The translations under genes were made by a program, and so were the position numbers. Under the pieces are notes generated by a model that was not told the origin of the DNA, did no database searches, and was given only the letters and a program-made list of their open reading frames with translations. A stretch of 37,585 nt of DNA from Pseudoalteromonas prydzensis. GTDB lineage: Bacteria; Pseudomonadota; Gammaproteobacteria; Enterobacterales; Alteromonadaceae. The stretch is from assembly GCF_011050055.1 (NCBI RefSeq), contig NZ_DRGM01000119.1, positions 1 to 37,585 on the forward strand, in the 5' to 3' direction. Below, one piece after another: positions 16,301-24,304 of this stretch. The number at the start of each line of letters is the position of its first letter. Position 1 is the first letter of the stretch.

Positions 16301-18144
16301 TACAAGTGGCATTTAACCACTTACATATCTTCATTGATCCAACACCTGATTCTGCAGCGTCATACCCAGAGCGTGAGCGCTTGTTTAATCTACCTCGTTC
16401 ATCGTGGGAAGACTATAACAAAGACTTGATTTCAGCGGGCGGTGGGGTGTTCTCACGTGCAGCTAAATCAATCACCTTAACGCCAGAAATGAAAAAAATG
16501 CTCGGCACTAAAAAAGCCAGCATGACACCGAATGAGTTGATCAAAGCCAGCTTGATGATGGAGTTTGATTTATTATGGAATGGTGGTATCGGTACTTACA
16601 TTAAGAGCAGCAAAGAAAGTGATGCAGATGTAGGCGACCGTGCCAATGATGCGCTACGGATCAACGGTAGTGAGCTTGGTGCAAAAGTACTCGGTGAGGG
16701 CGGTAACTTAGGTGCGACACAATTAGGTCGTATTGAGTTTGCCGGCAAAGGCGGGCGTGTTAACACCGACTTTATCGATAACGTTGGTGGTGTTGCGTGT
16801 TCTGATAACGAAGTAAATATCAAAATTTTACTGAATGGTTTAGTGACAGCTGGTGATTTAACCCGTAAACAACGTGATGAATTACTGTACTCAATGACTG
16901 ATGAAGTTGCACAACTGGTACTGAAAGATTGTTATCGTCAAACGCATACGTTGTCAATTACGCAATCAAAAGGCTCATCAACGCTGAAAGAAAAAGTACG
17001 CTTTATTCATGCGCTTGAAAAAGAAGGCAAGTTAAACCGTGCGATTGAATTTATTCCAAGTGATGAAGAGTTAGCTGAGCGCGCTGCGGCCGGTAAAGAT
17101 TTAACTCGTCCAGAGCTATCGGTACTTGTTTCTTATGCGAAAATGGTACTGAAAGAGTCATTAGTGACTGATGAAATTACTGAGAATCCGTACTATCGTC
17201 AGTTGTTAGTGAAATCGTTCCCATTACCACTGCGTGAAAAGTTCAACGCAGCGATGGATAATCACCCACTGCGCAAAGAGATCATAGCAACAAAACTTGC
17301 TAATAATATCGTTAACGATATGGGCCTTAACTTCATGGTACGTATGCATGAAGAAACCGGCGCAAATGAAGCTGAAGTTGCATTATGCTACTCGGTTGCC
17401 AGTGAAGTGTTCCAAATGCGTGATACCTGGTCTGCCATTGTGGCACTGGATAATAAGATCCCAGCTGCAGTACAAACTGAGATGCTGTATCAATTACGTC
17501 GTACGGTACGCCGTGCAACGCGTTGGTTCTTACGTCATCGTAATAAAGCGCAAAATATTGAGCAAACAATTGCTTTCTTTGCACCAACCTTTGCTGATTT
17601 AAGTGCTAATTTAACCAGCTACATGGTTGAAAAAGAAAGTGAGCGTTTAGACAACGCTGCAGAAAAGCTAATCGCTAGTGCCGTGCCTGCAGAGCTTGCA
17701 ACACGTATTGTGTCGCTATCTAGTTTGTTCTCAGTAATGGATCTTGCGGAAGTGGCAGCGAATTCTGGCCGTAGTATTGATATGGTGTCGAACACTTACT
17801 TCAAACTTGGTGCGCGGATGGGACTACATTGGTTCTTGGATCAAATTACCAACCAACCTGTGGCAAACCATTGGCAAGCATTAGCACGTGCTTCTTACCG
17901 TGAAGAGCTTGATTGGCAACAACGTACATTATCAGAAGTGGTGTTAAACAATTTCACTGGTGATGACAAAGATGTTGATGGTCAAATTGATCAGTGGATG
18001 GACAGTAAAGATTTATTACTACAACGTTGGAAGCATATGCTGGCTGAATTTAAAACATCACAAAGCCATGATTTTGCTAAGTTCTCAGTCGCGCTTCGTG
18101 AACTGATGTTACTGAGCCACAACTGTGATACATCGACAAAATAA
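13303..18144 (+). CDS. gdhB: NAD-specific glutamate dehydrogenase, large (GDH-180) type
   Basis: Catalyses oxidative deamination of glutamate to 2-oxoglutarate and ammonium with NAD+, a catabolic entry of amino acids into the TCA cycle. The 1613-residue length matches the about 1600-residue GDH-180 class known from Pseudomonas and Streptomyces. The N-terminal half holds the regulatory ACT-like region. The catalytic domain has RGGKVARGGLRWSDR at about 805-819, VPVGSKGGF with Lys847, and the nucleotide-binding-side motif GDMAGDVFGNGM from 981. AAGGA seven bases upstream fixes the ATG. It is flanked by hairpins on both sides and so is probably monocistronic. The symbol gdhB follows Pseudomonas use, and other species call it gdh2. 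No frameshift or missing motif was seen. Confidence 0.95.
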   Translation: MTRNEGQASVILDNVCKLIQKKVHADNVLLVEKFAKSLYSNMSKEDLAHRNDSDLYGAALSLWNSLEKNTSDDAVIRVFNPEVAKDGWQSSHTIVEIIAKDMPFLVDSVRMAMTRENIASHLLLHSPLKIQRDKNAKISAVSNLKAEQESSSTKTVFFIEIDRQTDSSVIDSFKKELESVLNDVSTAVEDWQPIRKKLIAVSKELPKRNHKNNASEVAETVEFLDWLVKDNFTLMGYRQYDLSPVQGDYQLKGKIESSLGLMKNSTEEHSRLLSELPEVARQEARSNNLLILTKTNSLSRVHRPAYIDYVGIKRFDDEGNVIGEDRFIGLFSSSFYNNSAADVPVLKSKINRIMEMCDFAKGTHAYKAVLNILETYPRDELVQARESELLEVAMGVLQVQERDMCRLFVRKDAYGRFFSCMVYVPRERYNTALRRETQSILATAFNSDDKVEFTTFFSESTLARTHYTVRVTDNNIEYNVKDIENNLVEAARTWEDKLQSALLESAGEARGNELNRKYCNAFARSYKDEVLPSAAVVDIEKLELLNDDNKLEMLFYRPQEEANSNIVRLSLFHKDEPIHLSDVMPMLENFGLRVIGETPYSVKTSDDGINWIMDFSMLLDSKGIADFDKVSARFRAALTSVWSNRLENDGFNRLVLMGGLTGREASILRAYAKYMRQVGVTFSQSYIESTLANYPHIGSQIVNLFAKKFSVKSPASVKTLDKLIAQIYLELENVANLDDDRIIRLYVDMIIATLRTNYFQKDATGQFKSYVSFKVNPSLIPDMPLPLPAFEIFVYSPRVEGVHLRGGKVARGGLRWSDRREDFRTEVLGLVKAQQVKNTVIVPVGSKGGFVCKQLPTDRDAFFKEGQECYKIFIRGLLDITDNIIQGEIVPPVDVTRHDEDDAYLVVAADKGTATFSDIANGIANEYNFWLGDAFASGGSVGYDHKKMGITAKGGWESVKRHFREMDIDTQTTDFTVVAIGDMAGDVFGNGMLLSKHIRLQVAFNHLHIFIDPTPDSAASYPERERLFNLPRSSWEDYNKDLISAGGGVFSRAAKSITLTPEMKKMLGTKKASMTPNELIKASLMMEFDLLWNGGIGTYIKSSKESDADVGDRANDALRINGSELGAKVLGEGGNLGATQLGRIEFAGKGGRVNTDFIDNVGGVACSDNEVNIKILLNGLVTAGDLTRKQRDELLYSMTDEVAQLVLKDCYRQTHTLSITQSKGSSTLKEKVRFIHALEKEGKLNRAIEFIPSDEELAERAAAGKDLTRPELSVLVSYAKMVLKESLVTDEITENPYYRQLLVKSFPLPLREKFNAAMDNHPLRKEIIATKLANNIVNDMGLNFMVRMHEETGANEAEVALCYSVASEVFQMRDTWSAIVALDNKIPAAVQTEMLYQLRRTVRRATRWFLRHRNKAQNIEQTIAFFAPTFADLSANLTSYMVEKESERLDNAAEKLIASAVPAELATRIVSLSSLFSVMDLAEVAANSGRSIDMVSNTYFKLGARMGLHWFLDQITNQPVANHWQALARASYREELDWQQRTLSEVVLNNFTGDDKDVDGQIDQWMDSKDLLLQRWKHMLAEFKTSQSHDFAKFSVALRELMLLSHNCDTSTK

Positions 18145-18158
18145 GCGATTCCGAGTGC

Positions 18159-18188
18159 CTCACTATTTTCTCAACTGAAAATAATGAG
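18159..18188 (+). other. Hairpin between gdhB and pyrD
   Basis: CTCA-C-TATTTTC and GAAAATA-A-TGAG pair over 11 bp with one mismatch around a TCAACT loop. It starts 15 bases after the gdhB stop codon and lacks a T tract. It may stabilise the 3' end of the gdhB message. Confidence 0.4.
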
Positions 18189-18202
18189 TTAATCACTAAA
18201 AT

Positions 18203-18211
18203 TGTTATACA
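18203..18211 (+). promoter_or_regulatory. Candidate extended -10 element for pyrD
   Basis: TGTTATACA fits TGn plus a 4-of-6 -10 hexamer. Its last base is the first base of the terminator left arm, so a transcript starting near 18218 would lack that arm. Tentative. Confidence 0.3.
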
Positions 18212-18242
18212 ATACCCCAGCCTAGTCTGGGGTATTTTTTTA
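18211..18242 (+). terminator. Intrinsic terminator between gdhB and pyrD
   Basis: A perfect 10-bp stem (AATACCCCAG 18211-18220, CTGGGGTATT 18227-18236) with a CCTAGT loop and a run of T to about 18241. It ends only a few bases before the pyrD ribosome binding site. Confidence 0.9.
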
Positions 18243-18258
18243 TTAAGAGGATTATTTG

Positions 18259-19269
18259 ATGTTTTACGATCTAGCTCGCCGTTTTATGTTCACCCGTGAT
18301 GCGGAATGGGCCCATGAATTTGCACTGCATAACTTACGCCGTTTTAATAATACGCCATTCAGTGCTGCATGGTCGCAATCAGTGGCAGATCGCCCCGTCG
18401 AATTTTTAGGCTTACAATTTAAAAATCCAGTTGGATTGGCAGCTGGCCTTGATAAAAATGCTGAATGTATCGATGCGTTTGCAAAAATGGGTTTTGGTTT
18501 TATTGAAGTGGGTACAGTGACACCGCGGCCACAAGCGGGTAATGATAAACCGCGTATTTTTCGCCTGCCAGAGTCTAATGCCATTATTAACCGCATGGGC
18601 TTTAACAATAAAGGGGTTGATAACTTGATCCATAACGTTAAAGCAGCGCAATACGATGGTATTTTGGGCATCAATATCGGCAAAAATAAAGATACCCCCA
18701 ATGAGCAAGGTAAAGACGATTATATTCATTGTATGCGTAAAGTGTTCGAGCATGCATCGTACATTACGGTTAATATCTCCTCACCAAATACCCCGGGGCT
18801 TCGTGATCTTCAATATGGTGCTGCGCTGGATGATTTATTGCAAAGCCTTAAAAATGAGCAGCTTGATCTGATCGCAAAACATAACAAGCAAGTGCCAATG
18901 CTGGTAAAGATCGCGCCAGATCTAGATGCTGTACAAATTGCCCAAGTGAGCGAGTCATTATTAAATAATAATATTGATGGCGTGATCGCAACTAATACTA
19001 CATTAGAGCGCGCAGCAGTGCATGGTCAGCAATATGCTGATGAAGCCGGAGGCCTGTCAGGTCAGCCAGTACGTGAGCGCTCCACTCAGGTCGTGCAAGA
19101 ATTAAAACGTTTAACCGCAGGCAAGCTGCCAATCATTGGTGTCGGTGGTATTGATGATGCCGCCAGTGCCAAAGAAAAGTTTGCAGCGGGTGCTGATCTT
19201 GTTCAGGTATACACCGGATTTATATACAAAGGCCCACAATTGGTAAAAACGATCCTGCAAGGCTTATAA
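18259..19269 (+). CDS. pyrD: Dihydroorotate dehydrogenase (quinone), class 2
   Basis: Oxidises dihydroorotate to orotate with FMN and passes electrons to the quinone pool, the fourth step of pyrimidine synthesis, on the inner face of the membrane. The 336-residue product has exactly the E. coli length. The amphipathic N-terminus ([11 protein letters not shown]) is the membrane-docking helix of class 2 enzymes. GLAAGLDKN is the early conserved block, and [12 protein letters not shown] contains the catalytic base Ser175. GVGGI and the phosphate-binding end are present. The ATG at 18259 follows AAGAGG by eight bases. An in-frame TTG one codon upstream was not used. zapC follows, as in enterics. 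Confidence 0.97.
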   Translation: MFYDLARRFMFTRDAEWAHEFALHNLRRFNNTPFSAAWSQSVADRPVEFLGLQFKNPVGLAAGLDKNAECIDAFAKMGFGFIEVGTVTPRPQAGNDKPRIFRLPESNAIINRMGFNNKGVDNLIHNVKAAQYDGILGINIGKNKDTPNEQGKDDYIHCMRKVFEHASYITVNISSPNTPGLRDLQYGAALDDLLQSLKNEQLDLIAKHNKQVPMLVKIAPDLDAVQIAQVSESLLNNNIDGVIATNTTLERAAVHGQQYADEAGGLSGQPVRERSTQVVQELKRLTAGKLPIIGVGGIDDAASAKEKFAAGADLVQVYTGFIYKGPQLVKTILQGL

Positions 19270-19319
19270 GGATCAGTTATTTAAGCTTTTGATCATTCGA
19301 TAAATGTTCTAAAGAAATG

Positions 19320-19348
19320 TTTATTAATTGGTCAAAAGCCGTTATAAT
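19320..19348 (+). promoter_or_regulatory. Candidate promoter for zapC
   Basis: A consensus TATAAT lies at 19343-19348, with a poor -35 box (TTTATT 19320-19325) at 17-base spacing. It is 43 bases upstream of the zapC start. Confidence 0.45.
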
Positions 19349-19390
19349 CCGCTATTCATAAGATTAATTTCTAAGGAGCATAGGGAACGC

Positions 19391-19921
19391 ATGTTACAAG
19401 CATCAAAGCAATGGAAATGGATTGCTTGTCCAGTACGAAATCGCTTGTTGATCGATTTAGATCAAGATATGCAACTGTGCACGCCTTATAAACTCCGCCA
19501 ACTTACCGATGCAGTCCTTACGCAAGCAAATTTTAGCTTAGCAGACGCTGCTTTTTATCAGCAAGTGTACCAATACCTTGATGGCTTTAATGTCTGGAAA
19601 GGCGCGCAATTGTGTCAAATCGCACTTAATGCAACGGCTGCAAAGTTTTATTTAAAACCTATGCTGGCAAAAAGTTGGTTCTTTGACCCATACACAGGCA
19701 GTGAGCCAAGTGTGGAAGCGGTAGTAAAACTGCATAGCCGACTGCAAGCTGGCGAGTTTTTGATTATTGAGCACTGTAAAGATGCTTCTTTATGTATAAG
19801 TTTAGCTGAGCATTTTCAGTTAGATGAAAACTTAAGCTTGAATCAATTCGAGGCTATCCGGGTCCTCAATAATCGCGTTCATCCAATTTATAATCACGCT
19901 CAAAACAGTAAAACTGCTTAA
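19391..19921 (+). CDS. zapC: Cell division protein ZapC
   Basis: FtsZ-ring-associated protein that promotes bundling of FtsZ at midcell. The 176-residue product (180 in E. coli) aligns with ZapC at several points: the WKWIACPVRNRLLIDLDQDM start, the DAAFYQ segment, the central ALNATAAKFYLKPMLAKSWFF block (E. coli has [21 protein letters not shown]), and a C-terminal IRVLNNRVHP like the E. coli IKIMNDRLKP. Position between pyrD and rlmL is the same as in E. coli, where ycbX intervenes. The ATG at 19391 was chosen because the E. coli protein also begins just before this block. An upstream GTG start would translate across the promoter. Confidence 0.88.
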   Translation: MLQASKQWKWIACPVRNRLLIDLDQDMQLCTPYKLRQLTDAVLTQANFSLADAAFYQQVYQYLDGFNVWKGAQLCQIALNATAAKFYLKPMLAKSWFFDPYTGSEPSVEAVVKLHSRLQAGEFLIIEHCKDASLCISLAEHFQLDENLSLNQFEAIRVLNNRVHPIYNHAQNSKTA

Positions 19922-19971
19922 GCATATTTTTTGTAGTTCCTGCCTTTATCGCGTGTTTGTCTGCCAACCTA

Positions 19972-19980
19972 TGTTATAAT
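19972..19980 (+). promoter_or_regulatory. Candidate extended -10 promoter for rlmL
   Basis: TGTTATAAT is a consensus -10 with the TGn extension, 31 bases upstream of the rlmL start. No -35 box is obvious. Confidence 0.5.
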
Positions 19981-19998
19981 CCTGCGCAATTAGCTATC

Positions 19999-20003
19999 AA
20001 GGG
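19999..20003 (+). promoter_or_regulatory. Ribosome binding site that fixes the TTG start of rlmL
   Basis: AAGGG lies 8 bases before TTG at 20012. The next in-frame ATG would remove about 45 conserved N-terminal residues. Confidence 0.7.
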
Positions 20004-20011
20004 TTATTACT

Positions 20012-22129
20012 TTGCATTTTATCGCACTTACTTCTATCGGAATCGAAAATTTATTAGTTGAAGAACTCACTGACATTGGCGCCACGGTGACCAAACAAAC
20101 AGTGGGCTCTGTACGCTTTGAAGGTGATACTACATTAGCACAAAAAGTGTGCTTAATGAGCCGCTTTGCAACCCGTGTACTTATGTTGATTGAAGAGAAA
20201 GAGGGCGTAAATGATAAAGACAGCCTATATAAATTTGCTCGCTTGCAACCATGGCAAGAATGGTTTGGTCCAACACAAACCTTTGCGGTTGACTTTAATG
20301 GCACCAATGATGCGCTGAAAAATACGCAATTTTCTGGTTTAGTGATCAAAGATGCCATTGTTGATTACTTTAATGACCTATATGAACAACGTCCAAACGT
20401 AGATAAACAAGATGCCAATGTCCGCGTTGTTGCGCGCTTATCGCGCCAAGGTGTTGCCATGTACATTGATTATTCAGGCCCTCGTTTATCAGAGCGTGGT
20501 TACCGTGAAGGCCAAGGTAAGGCACCTATTAAGGAACATTTAGCAGCGGCGCTGATCAAACGCAGTGGTTGGCTTGAAAATGTGCAACAGCCATTATTTG
20601 ACCCATGCTGTGGTGCCGGTACTATTTTAATTGAAGCCGCCGGTATGGCGCGTAATGAAGCGCCAGGTTTATTCCGCGAGGGTTTCGCATTTGAGCGCCT
20701 ACCAAGTTTCAGAATCGCCAAGTATAAAGAGTTAAAAGAACAGCTTACGGCGCAAATCACCGATCCTAAATTATGGCTTATCGGTCATGACAATGACGCT
20801 AATGTACTGAGCAAAGCCGTAGATAACGCGCGCAGAGCTGATCTAGGCGATGTGATCAAGTTTAAACAAAGCGATGCAACCAAATTGACCTCAGTGGCAA
20901 AATTACCTGGCGTGGTTATTTCAAACTTGCCTTATGGTGAGCGTATTGGCTCTATGGCCGAATTGGTAAGTTTACACAGTGCCTTAGGCACAGGCTTTAA
21001 AAAACATTTTAATAACTGGAAGTTGGCGCTTTTAGGCATGGATGAGAGCCTGTTTAAATTATTAAAACTGGTGAAACTCAAGCGTTATAAGTTTAAAAAT
21101 GGCCCACTTGATGTGGTGCTTAATTTATATCAGTTAGATGATAAACAAGTAAGCCAAAGCTCAGAAGATAAACCCGCCTTGAACTTTGAAGGCTCAATGT
21201 CGTTTGCTAATCGGGTCAAAAAGAATAAGCAAGGCTTGAAAAATTGGCTTAAGCAAAATGATATTCAGGCTTACCGTGTTTATGATGCCGATATTCCTGA
21301 ATACAATGTAGCCGTGGATATTTATGGTGATTCAGCGGTAATATTTGAATACGCTGCACCGAAAGAAATTGACGATGTGACAGCGCATAAACGTTTACAA
21401 GACGTTATTTCGTTAACCTCACAACAGCTCAATATCGCACCGGGAAATATTGCTGTAAAAGTACGTAAAAAGCAAAAAGGTGAAGAGCAATACACACCAA
21501 TGGCTAAGCAAAATCGTACTCAAGTAGTTGAAGAGTTTGGCGCTAAGTTTAAGGTAAACTTATTTGATTACCTAGACACCGGGTTGTTTTTAGACCATCG
21601 CCTCGCTCGTCGTTATATTCAAGAAAACGCCAAAGATAAACGTTTCTTAAACTTGTTTGCTTATACAGGCACTGCCTCTGTGCATGCCGCCCTCGGTGGC
21701 GCGAAAGCGATAACCACGGTTGACTTGTCAAAAACCTACTTAAAGTGGGGCCAAGATAATTTTGAGCTGAATAACATCAGTAACACTCGTTATCGTTTTG
21801 AGCAAGCCGATTGTTTGAAGTGGCTTGAACATGCCACTAGCCAATATGATTTGATCTTTTTAGATCCACCGACGTTTTCAAACTCAAAACGGATGAAAGA
21901 CGCGTTTGATGTGCAAAATGACCATATTAAGCTGCTCACATGGGTTAAAAAAATCCTGAGTCCATCAGGCACATTGATTTTCTCAAACAACATGCGTGGC
22001 TTTACCATGGACGAAGTGGGTTTAATTGGTTTAGGTTTAAAAGCGGTAAATATCTCTGAGCAGACAATTTCTCCAGACTTTAAACGCAACAAAAAAATAC
22101 ATAATAGCTGGTTGATAACCCATGGCTAA
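20012..22129 (+). CDS. rlmL: Bifunctional 23S rRNA methyltransferase RlmKL (m2G2445 and m7G2069)
   Basis: Methylates G2445 (N2, RlmL half) and G2069 (N7, RlmK half) of 23S rRNA. The 705 residues match the 702 of E. coli. Order: N-terminal ferredoxin-like and THUMP region (about 1-155), then the RlmL methyltransferase with the SAM loop DPCCGAG at 197-203 and the catalytic motif NLPY at 305-308 (NPPY in E. coli). The RlmK methyltransferase follows, with FLNLFAYTGTASVHA starting at 545 and DPPTFSNSKRM at 618. The start is TTG with AAGGG 8 bases upstream. The last 8 bases overlap the next gene, suggesting coupling. Pro to Leu in NLPY is conservative for this motif class. Confidence 0.96.
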   Translation: MHFIALTSIGIENLLVEELTDIGATVTKQTVGSVRFEGDTTLAQKVCLMSRFATRVLMLIEEKEGVNDKDSLYKFARLQPWQEWFGPTQTFAVDFNGTNDALKNTQFSGLVIKDAIVDYFNDLYEQRPNVDKQDANVRVVARLSRQGVAMYIDYSGPRLSERGYREGQGKAPIKEHLAAALIKRSGWLENVQQPLFDPCCGAGTILIEAAGMARNEAPGLFREGFAFERLPSFRIAKYKELKEQLTAQITDPKLWLIGHDNDANVLSKAVDNARRADLGDVIKFKQSDATKLTSVAKLPGVVISNLPYGERIGSMAELVSLHSALGTGFKKHFNNWKLALLGMDESLFKLLKLVKLKRYKFKNGPLDVVLNLYQLDDKQVSQSSEDKPALNFEGSMSFANRVKKNKQGLKNWLKQNDIQAYRVYDADIPEYNVAVDIYGDSAVIFEYAAPKEIDDVTAHKRLQDVISLTSQQLNIAPGNIAVKVRKKQKGEEQYTPMAKQNRTQVVEEFGAKFKVNLFDYLDTGLFLDHRLARRYIQENAKDKRFLNLFAYTGTASVHAALGGAKAITTVDLSKTYLKWGQDNFELNNISNTRYRFEQADCLKWLEHATSQYDLIFLDPPTFSNSKRMKDAFDVQNDHIKLLTWVKKILSPSGTLIFSNNMRGFTMDEVGLIGLGLKAVNISEQTISPDFKRNKKIHNSWLITHG

Positions 22130-22358
22130 CTGGGTTTTATATCACACCGAAGGTTGCCATCTGTGTGAACAAGCACAGAGTTTGATCACGGTGTTGTTGG
22201 TTGATGATTCATTACAGCTAGTTGATATTATGAGTGATGAAGTGCTCATAGCAGAATATCAAACCAGCATACCGGTTTTAAAAAGCGAACAAGGCTCGCA
22301 ATTATGTTGGCCTTTTGCTTCGCAAGATGTGCGTCAGTTTTTTACGCAAATAGAATAA
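22122..22358 (+). CDS. Glutaredoxin-like (DUF836) family protein
   Basis: A 78-residue thioredoxin-fold protein. It has the redox-type CHLC motif at residues 12-15 after a short first strand (WVLYHTEG), and a cis-proline site in TSIPVLK. The length and layout fit the DUF836/glutaredoxin-like family rather than classical Grx, which has CPYC. A thiol-disulfide or scaffold role is likely, but the substrate is unknown. It overlaps the end of rlmL by eight bases and uup begins 15 bases later, so it belongs to the rlmL-uup transcription unit. The same small gene sits between these two in related bacteria, as I recall. Confidence 0.8.
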   Translation: MANWVLYHTEGCHLCEQAQSLITVLLVDDSLQLVDIMSDEVLIAEYQTSIPVLKSEQGSQLCWPFASQDVRQFFTQIE

Positions 22359-22373
22359 GAGTAAACAGATCAT

Positions 22374-24293
22374 ATGGATTTAATTAGAATTTCTAAAGCT
22401 CAACTGGCGTATGGCACACATCCGCTACTTGATAATGCCGACGCAGTCATTGAAACCGGTGAACGCGTTTGTGTGGTTGGCCGTAACGGCGCCGGTAAAT
22501 CAACGCTATTAAAAGTACTTGATGGCCAAGTTATCTTAGATGACGGCGAAATAAACCAGTTAGGCAGCATTAAAATATCGCGATTAGAGCAAGATCCACC
22601 CAAAGGCGCGAGTGGCTCGGTGTTTGATTATGTTGCTCAAGGTATGCCTGAAATAGCTAATTTACTCATTGATTTTCATCATGTTAGTACCCAGTTGCAG
22701 ACCGAATGCACGGATCAACTATTAAATAAATTAGAGCGTTTATCAAATCAGCTTGAAACGGCTGATGGTTGGCGTTTTGATAGCAGAATTCAACTGGTAT
22801 TAACCCGTTTAGAGCTTTCTCCAGAAGCGAAACTTGAGTCGCTCTCAGGCGGTTGGTTACGCAAAGTGGCCCTTGCCCGTGCGCTGGTCAGTGAGCCAGA
22901 TTTATTATTGCTTGATGAGCCTACCAACCACTTAGACATGGAAAGTGTGATGTGGCTTGAGCAGTTTTTAAAAGAGTTTAAAGGCGGCATTGTCTTTATT
23001 TCTCATGACCGAGCGTTTATTCGTGCAGTGGCGACTCGTATTTTAGACTTAGACCGCGGTAAGTTAATTTCATACCCAGGCGATTATGCGACTTATTTAG
23101 AGCAAAAAGCCCATGATTTAAAAGTCGAAGAAACACAAAATGCGTTGTTTGATAAACGCTTAGCTGAAGAAGAAGCGTGGATCCGTCAAGGTGTTAAAGC
23201 ACGTAGAACGCGTAATGAAGGCCGTGTACGCGAACTAAAACAGTTACGTAATGAACGCAAACAACGTGTGGATCAAGTGGGTAAAACTGACTTTAACATT
23301 GAAACCGCGGATCGTTCTGGCAAATTAGTGTTTGAAGCTAAGCATTTAAATCATGCGTTTAATAAAGACAAAGTGATTGCTAATGATTTTTCTACCATTG
23401 TTATGCGCGGTGATCGCATCGGTTTAGTGGGTCCAAATGGTATTGGTAAAACAACCTTATTAAAATTACTGTTTGGTGACATTGCAGCCGATGCCGGAGT
23501 TGTTAAACAAGGTGTTAACCTAGAATTTGCTTATTTTGATCAGTACCGTCAAAAGTTAGACGAAGAAGCGACAGTGCAAGATAACGTAGCAGAAGGTAAG
23601 CAAGAAGTGATGATGAATGGTCGCTCACGTCATGTGCTTGGCTACTTGCAAGACTTTTTATTCCCGCCTGCACGTGCGCGTACGCCGGTTAAAGCATTAT
23701 CAGGTGGTGAAAAGAATCGCTTGTTATTAGCAAAACTATTTCTAAAACCGTCAAATATTTTAGTGCTGGATGAGCCAACCAACGATTTGGACATTGAAAC
23801 GCTAGAACTGTTAGAAGATATTATTAACCAGTATCAGGGCACCGTGTTAATTGTAAGCCATGACCGTGAGTTTATTGATAATACCTGTACCAGCGTATGG
23901 GCGTTTGAAGGTAATGGGGTTATCACCGATATTGTCGGTGGCTATAGTGACTACGAAGCCTATGTAAATTATTTAGCGCAAGAGCAAAAAAAGCACCTAA
24001 ACACGCCAGTTAAAAAAGAACTTGCAGCGCCGCCAACGCCTGTTGCTAAAACAGAGAGTAAAGCGAATAAACTCTCTTACAAATTAAAACTTGAATTAGA
24101 ACAATTACCCAGTAAGCTGGAGCAACTTGAACAAGCGCTAGAAGCGCAACAAGTTGTGGTTAATGATGCTGATTTCTTTAAACAAGATGCCAGTGTAACC
24201 AGCAAAGAATTGAACCATTTAGCACAACTTGAGTCTGACCTTGAAGCCGCTTTGGAGCGCTGGGAAGAACTTGAAGATTTAAAGAATCAGTAG
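22374..24293 (+). CDS. uup: ABC-F family ATPase Uup
   Basis: Soluble twin ABC ATPase of the ABC-F class that acts on ribosomes or branched DNA intermediates. Loss in E. coli raises transposon excision. 639 residues. The first cassette has Walker A GRNGAGKST at 36-44 and signature LSGG from 157. The second has Walker A GPNGIGKTT at 353-361 and signature LSGGE from 442. The ABC-F linker with its charged arm (RQGVKARRTRNEGRVRELKQLR) lies between. The C-terminal 80 residues form a predicted coiled coil (KLELEQLPSKLEQLEQALE), the DNA-binding Uup tail that separates it from other ABC-F proteins. No membrane spans. The rlmL neighbourhood also supports the name. Confidence 0.95.
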   Translation: MDLIRISKAQLAYGTHPLLDNADAVIETGERVCVVGRNGAGKSTLLKVLDGQVILDDGEINQLGSIKISRLEQDPPKGASGSVFDYVAQGMPEIANLLIDFHHVSTQLQTECTDQLLNKLERLSNQLETADGWRFDSRIQLVLTRLELSPEAKLESLSGGWLRKVALARALVSEPDLLLLDEPTNHLDMESVMWLEQFLKEFKGGIVFISHDRAFIRAVATRILDLDRGKLISYPGDYATYLEQKAHDLKVEETQNALFDKRLAEEEAWIRQGVKARRTRNEGRVRELKQLRNERKQRVDQVGKTDFNIETADRSGKLVFEAKHLNHAFNKDKVIANDFSTIVMRGDRIGLVGPNGIGKTTLLKLLFGDIAADAGVVKQGVNLEFAYFDQYRQKLDEEATVQDNVAEGKQEVMMNGRSRHVLGYLQDFLFPPARARTPVKALSGGEKNRLLLAKLFLKPSNILVLDEPTNDLDIETLELLEDIINQYQGTVLIVSHDREFIDNTCTSVWAFEGNGVITDIVGGYSDYEAYVNYLAQEQKKHLNTPVKKELAAPPTPVAKTESKANKLSYKLKLELEQLPSKLEQLEQALEAQQVVVNDADFFKQDASVTSKELNHLAQLESDLEAALERWEELEDLKNQ

Positions 24294-24304
24294 TAAGGAC
24301 TAAA

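Noticed and set aside
16097..16429. 110-codon open frame inside the glutamate dehydrogenase in another frame
   Set aside because: Low-complexity shadow translation of a highly conserved catalytic region.
18264..18701. 145-codon open frame on the minus strand inside pyrD
   Set aside because: Opposite a fully conserved pyrD. No ribosome binding site or recognisable product.
19328..19390. Upstream start for zapC
   Set aside because: It runs through the likely promoter (TATAAT 19343-19348), and the family N-terminus fits the ATG at 19391.
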